Source: Bradyrhizobium sp. CCGB01 (GTDB lineage: Bacteria > Pseudomonadota > Alphaproteobacteria > Rhizobiales > Xanthobacteraceae). Taken from it: a stretch of 64,000 bases of DNA. The stretch covers positions 992,001 to 1,056,000 of the forward strand of contig NZ_JANADK010000001.1 in the NCBI RefSeq assembly GCF_024199795.1, given 5' to 3'. Below are positions 18,501 through 25,386 of the stretch, piece after piece (positions within the stretch are counted from its first letter, which is position 1; every line of letters begins with the position of its first letter). The notes beneath the pieces were generated by a model. The model was not told the origin of the DNA. It was given only the letters and a program-made list of their open reading frames with translations, and made no database searches. A program made the translations under genes and the position numbers.

Positions 18501-18966
18501 CTACACGCAGGCCGCCGAGCGCGGCAACGCCAAGGCGATGCACAATCTCGCGGTGCTCGACGCCGACGGCGGCGGACGCGGTGCCAATTACAAGAGCGCG
18601 GCGCAGTGGTTCCGCAAGGCCGCCGATCGCGGCGTCGCCGACAGCCAGTTCAACCTCGGCATCCTCTATGCCCGCGGCATCGGCGTGGAGCAGAACCTCG
18701 CCGAATCCTACAAATGGTTCACTCTCGCCGCCGCCCAGGGTGACGCGGATGCGTCCGGTAAGCGCGACGACGTCGCCAAACGGCTCGACCCGCAGTCGCT
18801 CGCTGCCGCCAAGCTCGCGATCCAGACCTTCAGCGCCGAGCCGCAGCCCGACGACGCCGTCAATGTCACAGCGCCCGCAGGCGGCTGGGACAGCGCGCCG
18901 CAGGCCAACGCAAAGCCGGCGCCGAAGCCGGTCGCGACCAAGCGCTCGGCGTCGGCCGCGCATTAA
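15547..18966 (+). CDS. Large PodJ-like localisation protein: coiled coil, membrane segment, Sel1 repeats
   Basis: The 1,139-residue protein starts at ATG 15547 (MNSRVSWSVDGIDPSVRERA). The N-terminal motif ARRAGMSLNDWLNSTLGE is shared with alphaproteobacterial PodJ-type polarity factors. Residues about 80-600 are rich in coiled-coil heptads with repeated phrases of the LEQRIAALTAALE type. A Pro/Ala-rich linker follows. One membrane helix lies near residue 775 (LLVGASVVVIVLGTFKMAM). The periplasmic part ends in about four Sel1/TPR-like repeats, for example AAYEIGVRFAEGKGVAANYDEAAKWY, residues about 920-1070. Known PodJ proteins organise the new cell pole. No C-terminal peptidoglycan-binding domain is visible here, so it is PodJ-like rather than a clear orthologue. 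Confidence 0.85.
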   Translation: MNSRVSWSVDGIDPSVRERAEAAARRAGMSLNDWLNSTLGETAAPNFRGPYDQRPQAPNVPSQEAREVADIHQRLDAITQQIERISKPAPRQDAAREKDVSREQGVARQLNDAISRLDARLSQISRPQQPQAPRPAPAPVETRQRQADVVERAAAQVYRNSPPLSPASFDVAVAEITARQSELDGFAPRQVPSRAAPSIAPMAAPFAPPMTSMAAPPAPAYAPPQPGPDFSSLERHLLKITSQIESLQRPDNTEQAINAFRGELAEIRHAITEAMPRRAIESIENEIRSLHRRIDETRSSGSDGQVLSSIEHALSDIKQVLRTLTPAEQLTGYDEAIRNLGAKLDLILRANDDPSTVRQLEGAISALRGIVSNVASNEALARLSDDVQLLSSKVDQVTRSSGHGDSFAVLEQRIAALTAALETRERPQPSESTEHLEAAIRALSDRFDRMQVGNDSASTFAHLEQRVSYLLERIEAASDPRNGNLSRVEDGLHDILRHLERQQATYSALAESRNSAPPSDSGMVDLVKRELSDIRFSQAETNRSTQDSLEAVHSALGHVVDRLSIIEGDLRAVRTAPQAPAPQPMPMAAPFEPPPMAREQRPQQQQPKYDPKPELPNPAAAQHPAQGAFVAAPREFHAAAVAPPPVPTAPQVAAPLPPRAISEILEPHTAPARAALAPELPPDHPLEPGTRPGGRAATPSERIAASESAISEIPAAPKEPVSSSSFIAAARRAAQAAAAQPEKPVRGAKAAVAGRAREKGQEGASTITSKIRSLLVGASVVVIVLGTFKMAMNLLDGGGPAPSPQAMENSSPAPAPQAPPPVETRPAAPEQVTPSMTSPTPIGKQSLNNPAPAPMAGSGNSASVEIPPAPATPPPPAASNDVTGALSGASRAKLGMTQVPPSEKLPDGIGGPVLRSAAMKGDATAAYEIGVRFAEGKGVAANYDEAAKWYDRAAQAGVVPATFRLGTLYEKGLGVKKDADIARRYYTQAAERGNAKAMHNLAVLDADGGGRGANYKSAAQWFRKAADRGVADSQFNLGILYARGIGVEQNLAESYKWFTLAAAQGDADASGKRDDVAKRLDPQSLAAAKLAIQTFSAEPQPDDAVNVTAPAGGWDSAPQANAKPAPKPVATKRSASAAH

Positions 18967-18980
18967 ACGGATCTCTTTCC

Positions 18981-19094
18981 CCTCATGGTGAGGAGCGCCC
19001 CCTTGCGCGCGTCTCGAACCATGCAGGCCCCGTTCTGGATCCGGGCCTCGCCCTTCGAGACGCCTGCTGCGCAGGCTCCTCAGGGTGAGGAGCG
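18981..19094. repeat. Intergenic palindromic repeat (CTCAGGGTGAGGAGCG family)
   Basis: The segment begins CCTCATGGTGAGGAGCG and ends CTCCTCAGGGTGAGGAGCG. Internally GCGTCTCGAACCATG and CTTCGAGACGCC are opposed. The whole can fold into a long imperfect cruciform. This matches the style of highly repeated Bradyrhizobium spacer elements. It is non-coding and sits between the Sel1-repeat gene and the TauE gene. Confidence 0.75.
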
Positions 19095-19230
19095 AAAGCG
19101 TCGCCATTCACCACGCGCAAATTTCCCGGTCCCGCCCGGCGGCGAATTCCGCTATTGAAGGGCGCGGCAATCGTTCCGACCGTCCGGCGAGCATTCCGCG
19201 CAATCGATCCGTCTCGCCGAGCGTGGTTCA

Positions 19231-20148
19231 ATGCAGCTCTACCTCCCGATCGCCGATCTGCCGGTCAACATCTTCCTGGTGTTGGCGATGGGCGCGGCGG
19301 TCGGCTTCGTCTCCGGCATGTTCGGGATCGGCGGCGGCTTCCTGATGACGCCGCTTCTGATCTTCATCGGGATCACGCCGGCGGTCGCGGTCGCCTCCGT
19401 TGCGAGCCACATCGCGGCCTCCTCCTTTTCCGGTGCGCTGTCCTACTGGCGGCGGCGTGCGATCGATCCGGCGCTGGCGTGCGTGTTGCTATGCGGCGGT
19501 GTCACCGGCACGGCGCTCGGGGTGTGGACCTTCACGCAGCTTCGCGCGCTCGGCCAGCTCGATCTGATGATCGCGTTGTCCTACGTGGTGCTGCTTACCA
19601 CCGTCGGCAGCCTGATGTTCTCCGAAGGCCTGCGCGCGCTGATGCGGACCCGTCGCGGCGCGGTGCCGCCGCGGCGCACGCACAACTGGATCCACGGCCT
19701 GCCGCTCAAGATGCGGTTCAAGCGCTCGAAGATCTATCTCTCGGTCATCCCCGTCGTGATCGTCGGCATCGTGATCGGCTTCATCGGCGCCATCATGGGC
19801 ATCGGCGGCGGCTTCATCCTCGTGCCGATCATGATCTATCTGCTGCGGGTGCCGACCTCGACGGTGATCGGGACCTCGATGGTCCTGACGCTGGTCACGA
19901 TGCTGTTCGCGACCTTGCTGCATGCGGTGACCAATCATCTCGTCGACGCCGTGCTGGCGCTGATCCTGATGGTCGGCGGCGTCACCGGCGCGCAGTTCGG
20001 CGCCCGCGCCGGCCAGAAGATCCGCGGCGAGCAGCTGCGGCTATTGCTGGGCCTGCTGATCCTCTCGGTCGGCGTCCGCTTCGCGATCGAGCTGGTGATC
20101 CGGCCCGAGGATCTCTTCACCATCCGCGAATTGGGGGTGAGCGGATGA
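19231..20148 (+). CDS. TauE/SafE-family anion/sulfite exporter
   Basis: The 305-residue inner-membrane protein has an internal duplication. The diagnostic motif GMFGIGGGFLMTPLLIF occurs near residue 30 and again as AIMGIGGGFILVPIMIYL near residue 190, each within a bundle of about four helices. TauE/SafE proteins export sulfite, sulfoacetate or related anions; the actual substrate here is unknown. The stop codon overlaps the next gene's ATG (ATGA), so the two are translationally coupled, and the partner protein is probably functionally linked. Confidence 0.9.
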   Translation: MQLYLPIADLPVNIFLVLAMGAAVGFVSGMFGIGGGFLMTPLLIFIGITPAVAVASVASHIAASSFSGALSYWRRRAIDPALACVLLCGGVTGTALGVWTFTQLRALGQLDLMIALSYVVLLTTVGSLMFSEGLRALMRTRRGAVPPRRTHNWIHGLPLKMRFKRSKIYLSVIPVVIVGIVIGFIGAIMGIGGGFILVPIMIYLLRVPTSTVIGTSMVLTLVTMLFATLLHAVTNHLVDAVLALILMVGGVTGAQFGARAGQKIRGEQLRLLLGLLILSVGVRFAIELVIRPEDLFTIRELGVSG

Positions 20149-20915
20149 TGCGCGCAGCTCTCGCAGTTCTGCTCGTCCTGCTGTTCGGCTCGGTCGCGCG
20201 TGCCGAGCGACTGATCGTGTCGGTCTCCAACCATCGTGTCACGGTGACGCCGAACTATTCCGGCGAGGAGCTGGTGCTGTTCGGGTCGGTCGAGAAGGAC
20301 GCCTCCACGCCCGCTGACCGCAAGAGCTACGATCTCGTCGTCACCGTGATGGGCCCGCGCGCCGATATGGTGACGCGGCGCAAGGAGCGCACCTTCGGGA
20401 TCTGGATCAACACCGACTACCGGCAGTTCCTGCAGGTGCCGAGCTATCTCGCGCTGTTCGCCAACCGCCCGTTCGACCTCATCACCTCGCCCGAGATCGC
20501 GCGGCGGCAGCAGATCGGGCTCAACAACGTGCTGCTGACCCAGCGCGTCAGTGGCGACTTTGCCGACGTGGTGCCGCACGACGCCTTCCGTTCGGCCTTC
20601 GTCCGCTTGCGCACCGAGCGCGGCCTCTATCGCGAGGACGCGAGCGCGGTGACGTTCCTGACCCCGACGCTGTTCCGCACCGGCATTCCGCTCCCGGCGG
20701 AGGTGCCGATCGGAACCTATGATGTGGAGATCAAGCTGTTCGCCGACGGCGCGTTCATCGGCAAGACCGAGACCGCGTTCGAGATCGTCAAGGTTGGCTT
20801 CGAGCAGTTCGTCGCGACCAGCGCGCGGCAGCACGGGCTGATCTACGGCCTCGTCACCGCGGCCATGGCGCTGATGACGGGCTGGATGGCGTCGATCGTG
20901 TTCCGGAAGGATTAG
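20145..20915 (+). CDS. TIGR02186-type membrane-anchored protein, TauE partner
   Basis: This 256-residue protein starts with ATGATG overlapping the stop of the TauE gene. It has a signal peptide (to about residue 18, GSVARAE), a periplasmic beta-rich domain beginning LIVSVSNHRVTVTPNYSGEEL, and one C-terminal membrane helix (GLIYGLVTAAMALMTGWM) ending IVFRKD. This architecture and the neighbourhood match the conserved alphaproteobacterial family TIGR02186, repeatedly found next to TauE/SafE genes. Its molecular role is unknown; a periplasmic accessory to the exporter is the simplest inference. Confidence 0.85.
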   Translation: MMRAALAVLLVLLFGSVARAERLIVSVSNHRVTVTPNYSGEELVLFGSVEKDASTPADRKSYDLVVTVMGPRADMVTRRKERTFGIWINTDYRQFLQVPSYLALFANRPFDLITSPEIARRQQIGLNNVLLTQRVSGDFADVVPHDAFRSAFVRLRTERGLYREDASAVTFLTPTLFRTGIPLPAEVPIGTYDVEIKLFADGAFIGKTETAFEIVKVGFEQFVATSARQHGLIYGLVTAAMALMTGWMASIVFRKD

Positions 20916-20922
20916 CCTCCGT

Positions 20923-21011
20923 CCGTCATTGCGAGGAGCGAAGCGACGAAGCAATCCAGAAATGCATCCGCGGAGAGAGGCTGGATTGCTTCGCTTCGCT
21001 CGCAATGACGG
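20923..21011. repeat. Intergenic palindromic repeat (CCGTCATTGCGAGGAGC family)
   Basis: The arms CCGTCATTGCGAG...GAAGCAATCCAG and CTGGATTGCTTC...CTCGCAATGACGG are inverted complements across about 89 bases. The outer ends are shared with the repeat at 42778-42879. It is located between converging genes. Confidence 0.85.
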
Positions 21012-21023
21012 CTGTGGTGACAG

Positions 21024-21797
21024 CTACGGCGCCTCGATCACCGTCGGTACGCCGGGCTCCAGCAATCGCAGCCGCGTGCCGAAGCCGAGCACGTCAAAGG
21101 TCTTGCGCAGATCCTCGCTGTTCTGGCGGAAATGCGCCCAGCCCTCGGTGTGCACGGGCACGATCATCGCATCCGGAAAGGCGCGCGCCGTCTCGATGGT
21201 GTCGTTGGTGTCCATCGTGAGATGGAACGGCCCGCGCGTCTGCGCGGCGCCCGCGAACGGCATCACTACGGTGCATTTGAAGCGGCGCGCCACCTCGGCA
21301 ACGCCGTCGAACCAGGTGGTGTCGCCGCTGATATAGACCGCGCCCGTGTCCTCGCGGCTCGACGACACCACGAAGCCGATCACGTCGCCGGACAGCGGCT
21401 CGATGCCGGCCGGGCCGTGGCGCGCAGGCGTCGCGGTAATCGTCAGCGCGTTGCCGTCACGATCTTTCAGATGCGCGGTCGCCCAGGGCGCGAGCCCTTC
21501 GACGTGGCCGCCGAGGCGCTTGGCGCCAGCCTCCGTCGTCAGCGCCCGCTTGGCTTTGAGCAGATATTCGCGGCCGGAATTATCGAGATTGTCGGAATGC
21601 TGGTCGTGGCTGAGCAGCACGGCATCGACCGGCCCGATTGCGTCGGCCTTCATCGCGGGGCCGATCGTCTTCTCCAGCTTCACATGCGGCAGCTGGTAGG
21701 CGCCGGGAGCATCGAAGGTCGGATCGGTGAGCAGGCGGAAGCCGTCGATCTCGATCAGCGCGGTCGGGCCGCCAATCAGGGTGATGGAAATGGGCAT
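21024..21797 (-). CDS. MBL-fold metallo-hydrolase, atypical metal motif
   Basis: The 257-residue protein has the metallo-beta-lactamase fold: ISITLIGGPTALIEIDGFRLLTDPTF at the N-terminus, a metal loop near residue 65, and later GAVYISGDTTWFDG and IVPVHTEGWAHF. The loop reads LLSHDQHSDNLDNSG, so the canonical HxHxDH is replaced by DxHxDN while the flanking His remains. It belongs to the UlaG/YcfL-like group of soluble hydrolases of unknown substrate. It lies 12 bases downstream of the DMT transporter gene on the same strand and could share its transcript. Confidence 0.85.
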   Translation of the reverse strand: MPISITLIGGPTALIEIDGFRLLTDPTFDAPGAYQLPHVKLEKTIGPAMKADAIGPVDAVLLSHDQHSDNLDNSGREYLLKAKRALTTEAGAKRLGGHVEGLAPWATAHLKDRDGNALTITATPARHGPAGIEPLSGDVIGFVVSSSREDTGAVYISGDTTWFDGVAEVARRFKCTVVMPFAGAAQTRGPFHLTMDTNDTIETARAFPDAMIVPVHTEGWAHFRQNSEDLRKTFDVLGFGTRLRLLEPGVPTVIEAP

Positions 21798-21809
21798 GAT
21801 GAACTCCTC

Positions 21810-22718
21810 CTACGCGACCGGCTTTGCGGGGCGCGTCACCAGATAAATGCCGAGTGCGACAGGAACGATCCCGAGCAGGTCGCGCGCCTCGACATGCTCG
21901 CCGAGCACGATGTAGGCGAACAGCATGCCGAGCGGCGGCATCAGGAAATGATAGGCGCTGGCGGCGGTGGCGCCACACACTTTCAGGAGATGAAACCAGA
22001 GCCAGTAGGCGAGGATCGAGCCGCCGAGCACGAGGAACGCGAAGGCGCCGACCAGGCCCGGGGTGAAATCGATCGCGTGGACGTCAGCGAAGGTGAACGC
22101 GACCGGCGTCAGCACGATGCCGGCGGCGAGATTCTGCACGCCATTGCCGATCCACAGGGACCCCTTTGGCGCGAGCAGCTTGAACAGGATGGTGCCGGCG
22201 ACGATGGAGGCGAGCGAGGCCAGGGTGAAGACGATGCCGTGCAGGGAATCAGTGCCGACCGACAGCCGATGCCAGACGATCGCCGTCACGCCGATGATGC
22301 CAAGGAGAAGGCCGCTGGCCTTGCGCCAGGTCATGCCTTCGCCGAGCAAAAGCGCTGCGAGCGCGGCGGTGAACACGGGATTGGCCGAGACGATCAGCCC
22401 GCCGAGGCCGGCCGAAACCGATTGCAGGCCGGTGTAGCCGAGCCCGAGATAGAGCGCGTTGTTGGCAATCCCGAGCACGGCGAAGATCGCGGCATCGCGC
22501 CAGGACAACGACCAGTCACCGCGAACCAGCGTGGCGCCGAGGATCAGGATGCCGGCGAGCGAGAAGCGCGCGGCGAGCAGGATCAGCGGCGGGCAATGGG
22601 TGACGCCGATCTTGCCGGCGACGAAGGCGTAGCTCCAGAGCAGGCAGAACAGGCCGATAGCGAACGGCAGCGCGTTGAAGCGGCTGCGGGGGATGGACAT
22701 CGAGGGGGCGAGGGACAT
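21810..22718 (-). CDS. DMT-superfamily (EamA) transporter
   Basis: This 302-residue inner-membrane protein has ten hydrophobic segments arranged as two EamA repeats. The first opens LPFAIGLFCLLWSYAFVAGKIG, and the second contains FLVLGGSILAYWLWFHLLK and VLGEHVEARDLLGIVPVALGIYLV. The family exports metabolites or amino acids; the substrate cannot be read from sequence. I chose ATG 22718, preceded by AGGAG, over a more distal start. It diverges from a LysR gene, which is the probable regulator, and precedes the MBL-fold gene. Confidence 0.88.
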   Translation of the reverse strand: MSLAPSMSIPRSRFNALPFAIGLFCLLWSYAFVAGKIGVTHCPPLILLAARFSLAGILILGATLVRGDWSLSWRDAAIFAVLGIANNALYLGLGYTGLQSVSAGLGGLIVSANPVFTAALAALLLGEGMTWRKASGLLLGIIGVTAIVWHRLSVGTDSLHGIVFTLASLASIVAGTILFKLLAPKGSLWIGNGVQNLAAGIVLTPVAFTFADVHAIDFTPGLVGAFAFLVLGGSILAYWLWFHLLKVCGATAASAYHFLMPPLGMLFAYIVLGEHVEARDLLGIVPVALGIYLVTRPAKPVA

Positions 22719-22817
22719 CTGGGCATTCTCCTGAGCCCTCGATCTAGGGAGCAGGCTTGTCATTTGGAAATTAAATGATTAACTTCCATTCAGTGGATTT
22801 TCGAATGGAGGCGAGCC

Positions 22818-23681
22818 ATGCTCGACCTGGAGCTCCTGCGCAGCTTCGTCTCGGTGGTCGAGGCCGGCGGCTTCACCCGTGCCGGCGAGCGCGTCCACCG
22901 CACGCAGTCGACCGTCAGCCAGCAGATCAAGCGGCTGGAGGAGGACGTCGGCCAGGTCCTGCTGCACCGTGACGGCAAGGACGTGCGCCCCACCGAGGCC
23001 GGCGAGCGGTTGCTGTCCTACGCCCGCCGGCTGCTGACGCTCGCCGAGGAGGCGCGCGACGTGCTCCGCGAGCCCGACAGCGAAGGCGCGATCCGGCTCG
23101 GCATCCCTGAGGATTTTGCGGCCTATCGTCTCGCGAAGCTGCTGGGCGCGTTCTCGCGCTCGCATCCGGGCGTGCGGCTGGATGTGCGCGCCGACCAGAG
23201 CAAGAACCTCTCTCGCGACCTCGAACGCAGCGAGCTCGACCTCGCATTGTTCAAGCGCGAGGCCGGAGCGAAAGGCGCCATCGCGGTGTGGCCGGAGCGG
23301 GTGCACTGGGTTACCAGCAAAAGCCATCCGGTTGACGTCAACGCGCCGTCGGTGCCGCTGATCGGATTTCCGCTTGGCTGCCTCTACCGCGCCGGTGCCA
23401 TCCACGCGCTGGAAAGCGCGGGCCGCGCCTGGCACATGTCCTATTCGTCATCGAGCCTCGCAGGCATCCAGGCTGCGGTCGCCGCCGGCATGGGGCTGAG
23501 CATCTTGTCGGAGATGTCGATCCAGTCCGACCACCGCGTGCTGACGGCGAAGGACGGTTTCGAGCCGATCAACCGGACCGAAGTGGCGCTGATGGCTTCG
23601 CCCGGCGCCAGCCCTGCAACGCTGCGGCTTGCGGATCGGCTCGCGGAGTTCTGCGAGAACGTGCAGGCGAAGGCGGCGTGA
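22818..23681 (+). CDS. LysR-family transcriptional regulator
   Basis: The 287-residue protein has an N-terminal winged HTH (MLDLELLRSFVSVVEAGGFT, RVHRTQSTVSQQIKRLEED) with the LysR recognition helix. It is followed by a periplasmic-binding-like effector domain from about residue 90 (GAIRLGIPEDFAAYRLAKLL). It diverges from the EamA transporter/MBL genes, and the AT-rich spacer (ATTAAATGATTAACTTCCATT near 22767-22790) is the likely operator and promoter, so it probably activates the exporter in response to an unknown co-inducer. Its stop codon directly abuts that of the convergent next gene. Confidence 0.92.
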   Translation: MLDLELLRSFVSVVEAGGFTRAGERVHRTQSTVSQQIKRLEEDVGQVLLHRDGKDVRPTEAGERLLSYARRLLTLAEEARDVLREPDSEGAIRLGIPEDFAAYRLAKLLGAFSRSHPGVRLDVRADQSKNLSRDLERSELDLALFKREAGAKGAIAVWPERVHWVTSKSHPVDVNAPSVPLIGFPLGCLYRAGAIHALESAGRAWHMSYSSSSLAGIQAAVAAGMGLSILSEMSIQSDHRVLTAKDGFEPINRTEVALMASPGASPATLRLADRLAEFCENVQAKAA

Positions 23682-24248
23682 TCACTCCGCCGGAATCACC
23701 GTGATCTCCGGCCACAACGCCTTCCATCGCGCGGCCTTCTCCGCGTAATTCGCCGCTGAAAAATTTGGCCCCGGGTTGGACCGCGCGATCAATCCCGCGA
23801 TGTCGTCGAAACCGTGCGGTGCGTAGACCTCGAAGCCGTCGCGAGCGCGTCTCACGCCGACTTGCGTGTTCTGCGTGAGGAAGCGGTCGATGCCGTCGGT
23901 CGAGCAGGTCAGGGGTGGATAGGGCAGGCCGTGCTTGCCGGGATACCACAGATGCACGCGCGCCTGGTTGCGGGTCTCGACCTTGACGCCGAGATGTCCG
24001 AACCGCGCATGCAGTGTGCGGATCACCGCATCCTCCGCCTCCCATGACGTATCAGGATCGAAATAGAACACGTCATAATCGGCGATGCCGTGATCGACCG
24101 TGCGACCGGTAAGCACGTTCCACGCCGTCTGCACCAGGCATCCCGACACCAGCCATGCATCGGGCAACGCGAGCCGCGCCAGTTCGTCGATGATCACGAC
24201 GTTGACGGGGTTCTTCAGCGCCAGCGCAAGAAAGCGGTCCTGATCCAT
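23682..24248 (-). CDS. Nucleotidyltransferase-like family protein (pfam06042 type)
   Basis: This 188-residue cytosolic protein resembles the nucleotidyltransferase-like family: ALPDAWLVSGCLVQTAWNVLTGR near residue 27 and DHGIADYDVFYFDPDTSWEAED, where the paired acidic residues (DYD) fill the metal-binding position. The target is unknown; such enzymes are often linked to toxin-antitoxin-like or tRNA-related roles, but nothing in the context supports either. It ends exactly where the LysR gene ends and is followed on the same strand, across 10 bases, by an MmcQ/YjbR gene transcribed from further right. Confidence 0.82.
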   Translation of the reverse strand: MDQDRFLALALKNPVNVVIIDELARLALPDAWLVSGCLVQTAWNVLTGRTVDHGIADYDVFYFDPDTSWEAEDAVIRTLHARFGHLGVKVETRNQARVHLWYPGKHGLPYPPLTCSTDGIDRFLTQNTQVGVRRARDGFEVYAPHGFDDIAGLIARSNPGPNFSAANYAEKAARWKALWPEITVIPAE

Positions 24249-24257
24249 CGCGGCTAT

Positions 24258-24599
24258 TCACGTGCTCGCGTCGAACGCGGTGCGCGCCGCCTTCGAGGCG
24301 AGGCCACGCCAGCGCCGCCGCAGGAACGGCTCGACGATCGTGCGCTTGGCCTTCGACAGGCGGATCAGCACGATCGGGTAGTCGGCATAATGATCGGTGA
24401 AATAGAAGATCCTTGGCTGACTCTCGACCAGCATGGCGCGCTCGTCGATGGGCACGTCAGGGACGACGAGACTGTCGCCGTCCTCCTTCAGACGCGCCAG
24501 CAGCTTCTTGCGCACTTTCAGTGCGGGCGTGCCGTAGGAGGTGCCGTCCTCGACCTCCGGCCACGTCAGCGCGAAGTTTCTGACGTCGTCGAAGGTCAT
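24258..24599 (-). CDS. MmcQ/YjbR-family protein
   Basis: This 113-residue protein starts MTFDDVRNFALTWPEVEDGTSYGTPALKVRKKLLARL, the signature of the MmcQ/YjbR family. It continues with FYFTDHYADYPIVLIRL and a basic C-terminus. The fold is a CyaY-like double-wing domain often annotated DNA-binding; its biological role is not established. The ATG at 24599 begins just after the lepB stop (24610), giving a compact tldD-lepB-yjbR-nucleotidyltransferase run on one strand. Confidence 0.85.
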   Translation of the reverse strand: MTFDDVRNFALTWPEVEDGTSYGTPALKVRKKLLARLKEDGDSLVVPDVPIDERAMLVESQPRIFYFTDHYADYPIVLIRLSKAKRTIVEPFLRRRWRGLASKAARTAFDAST

Positions 24600-24609
24600 G
24601 GGACCGCCG

Positions 24610-25386
24610 TCAGTGCACGGCGGTGAAGAACCGCGCGAGCCGGAAGCCCGAGAGCCAGGTCCACACCGGCTGGCCGCGCATGCCGAGATCCCAGGAGCCG
24701 AGCACGGCATCCGCCCGTCCGACCAGATTGTCGATCGGCAGCAGGCCGACGCCACCGGAGCGCAGGGGCACGCGGCTGTCCGCGGAATTGTCTCGGTTAT
24801 CGCCGAGCACGAAGAGATGGCCGGCCGGGACCGTCACCTCGGGCGTGTTGTCGAGCGGGCCGTTGTCGCGCATCTTGAAGATCAGGTGCGACACGCCGTT
24901 CGGCAGCGTCTCGATATAGCGATAGGCGGGCTCGCTGCCGCCATTGTCGTCCTCGGCGGCGCCGACGCCATCCGGCTTCAGTTCGGCGGGGCGGTCGTTG
25001 ATGAAGAGCTGCCCTTGCCGCATCTGGATGCGGTCGCCGGGCAGGCCGACGACGCGCTTGACCCAGGCCTGAGAGCGATCGCCGGGCCAGCGGAACACGA
25101 CGACGTCGCCCTGCTTCGGCGTCTCCGCGAAGACACGGCCGCTTTCGGGCAGGTTGATCTGGATCGGCAGCGACGAGGTGCCGTAGCCATAGGGGAATTT
25201 CGAGGCGAGCAGCGCATCGCCGATCAGCAGTGTCGGCTCCATCGAGCCCGACGGCACGTAGAACGGCTCGGCGAGCGCGCCCTTGGCGATGAACACGGCG
25301 GCGACGATGCCGGCGAGCTGCATGAGTTGCCCCGCCCAGCCGCTGCTCTTCCGCTTGGGGGTGACAGTTACTTTCTCAACGCTCAT
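24610..25386 (-). CDS. lepB: Signal peptidase I
   Basis: This 258-residue inner-membrane serine protease removes signal peptides from Sec-exported proteins. One N-terminal membrane helix (about 18-36) precedes the catalytic Ser48 in YVPSGSMEPTLLIGD. The general base Lys110 lies in WVKRVVGLPGDRI, and box E is HLFVLGDNRDNSADSR. The ATG overlaps the tldD stop codon in an ATGA arrangement, so translation is coupled. Several short Cys-free inserts (AAEDDNGGSEP) make the periplasmic domain slightly longer than the minimal enzyme. A second lepB often exists in rhizobia, so this copy may not be the only one. Confidence 0.93.
   Translation of the reverse strand: MSVEKVTVTPKRKSSGWAGQLMQLAGIVAAVFIAKGALAEPFYVPSGSMEPTLLIGDALLASKFPYGYGTSSLPIQINLPESGRVFAETPKQGDVVVFRWPGDRSQAWVKRVVGLPGDRIQMRQGQLFINDRPAELKPDGVGAAEDDNGGSEPAYRYIETLPNGVSHLIFKMRDNGPLDNTPEVTVPAGHLFVLGDNRDNSADSRVPLRSGGVGLLPIDNLVGRADAVLGSWDLGMRGQPVWTWLSGFRLARFFTAVH

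Noticed and set aside
17101..19107. A 668-codon minus-strand open frame opposite the Sel1-repeat gene
   Set aside because: It has Arg-rich shadow composition and no domains, whereas the plus strand shows clear Sel1 repeats and coiled coils.
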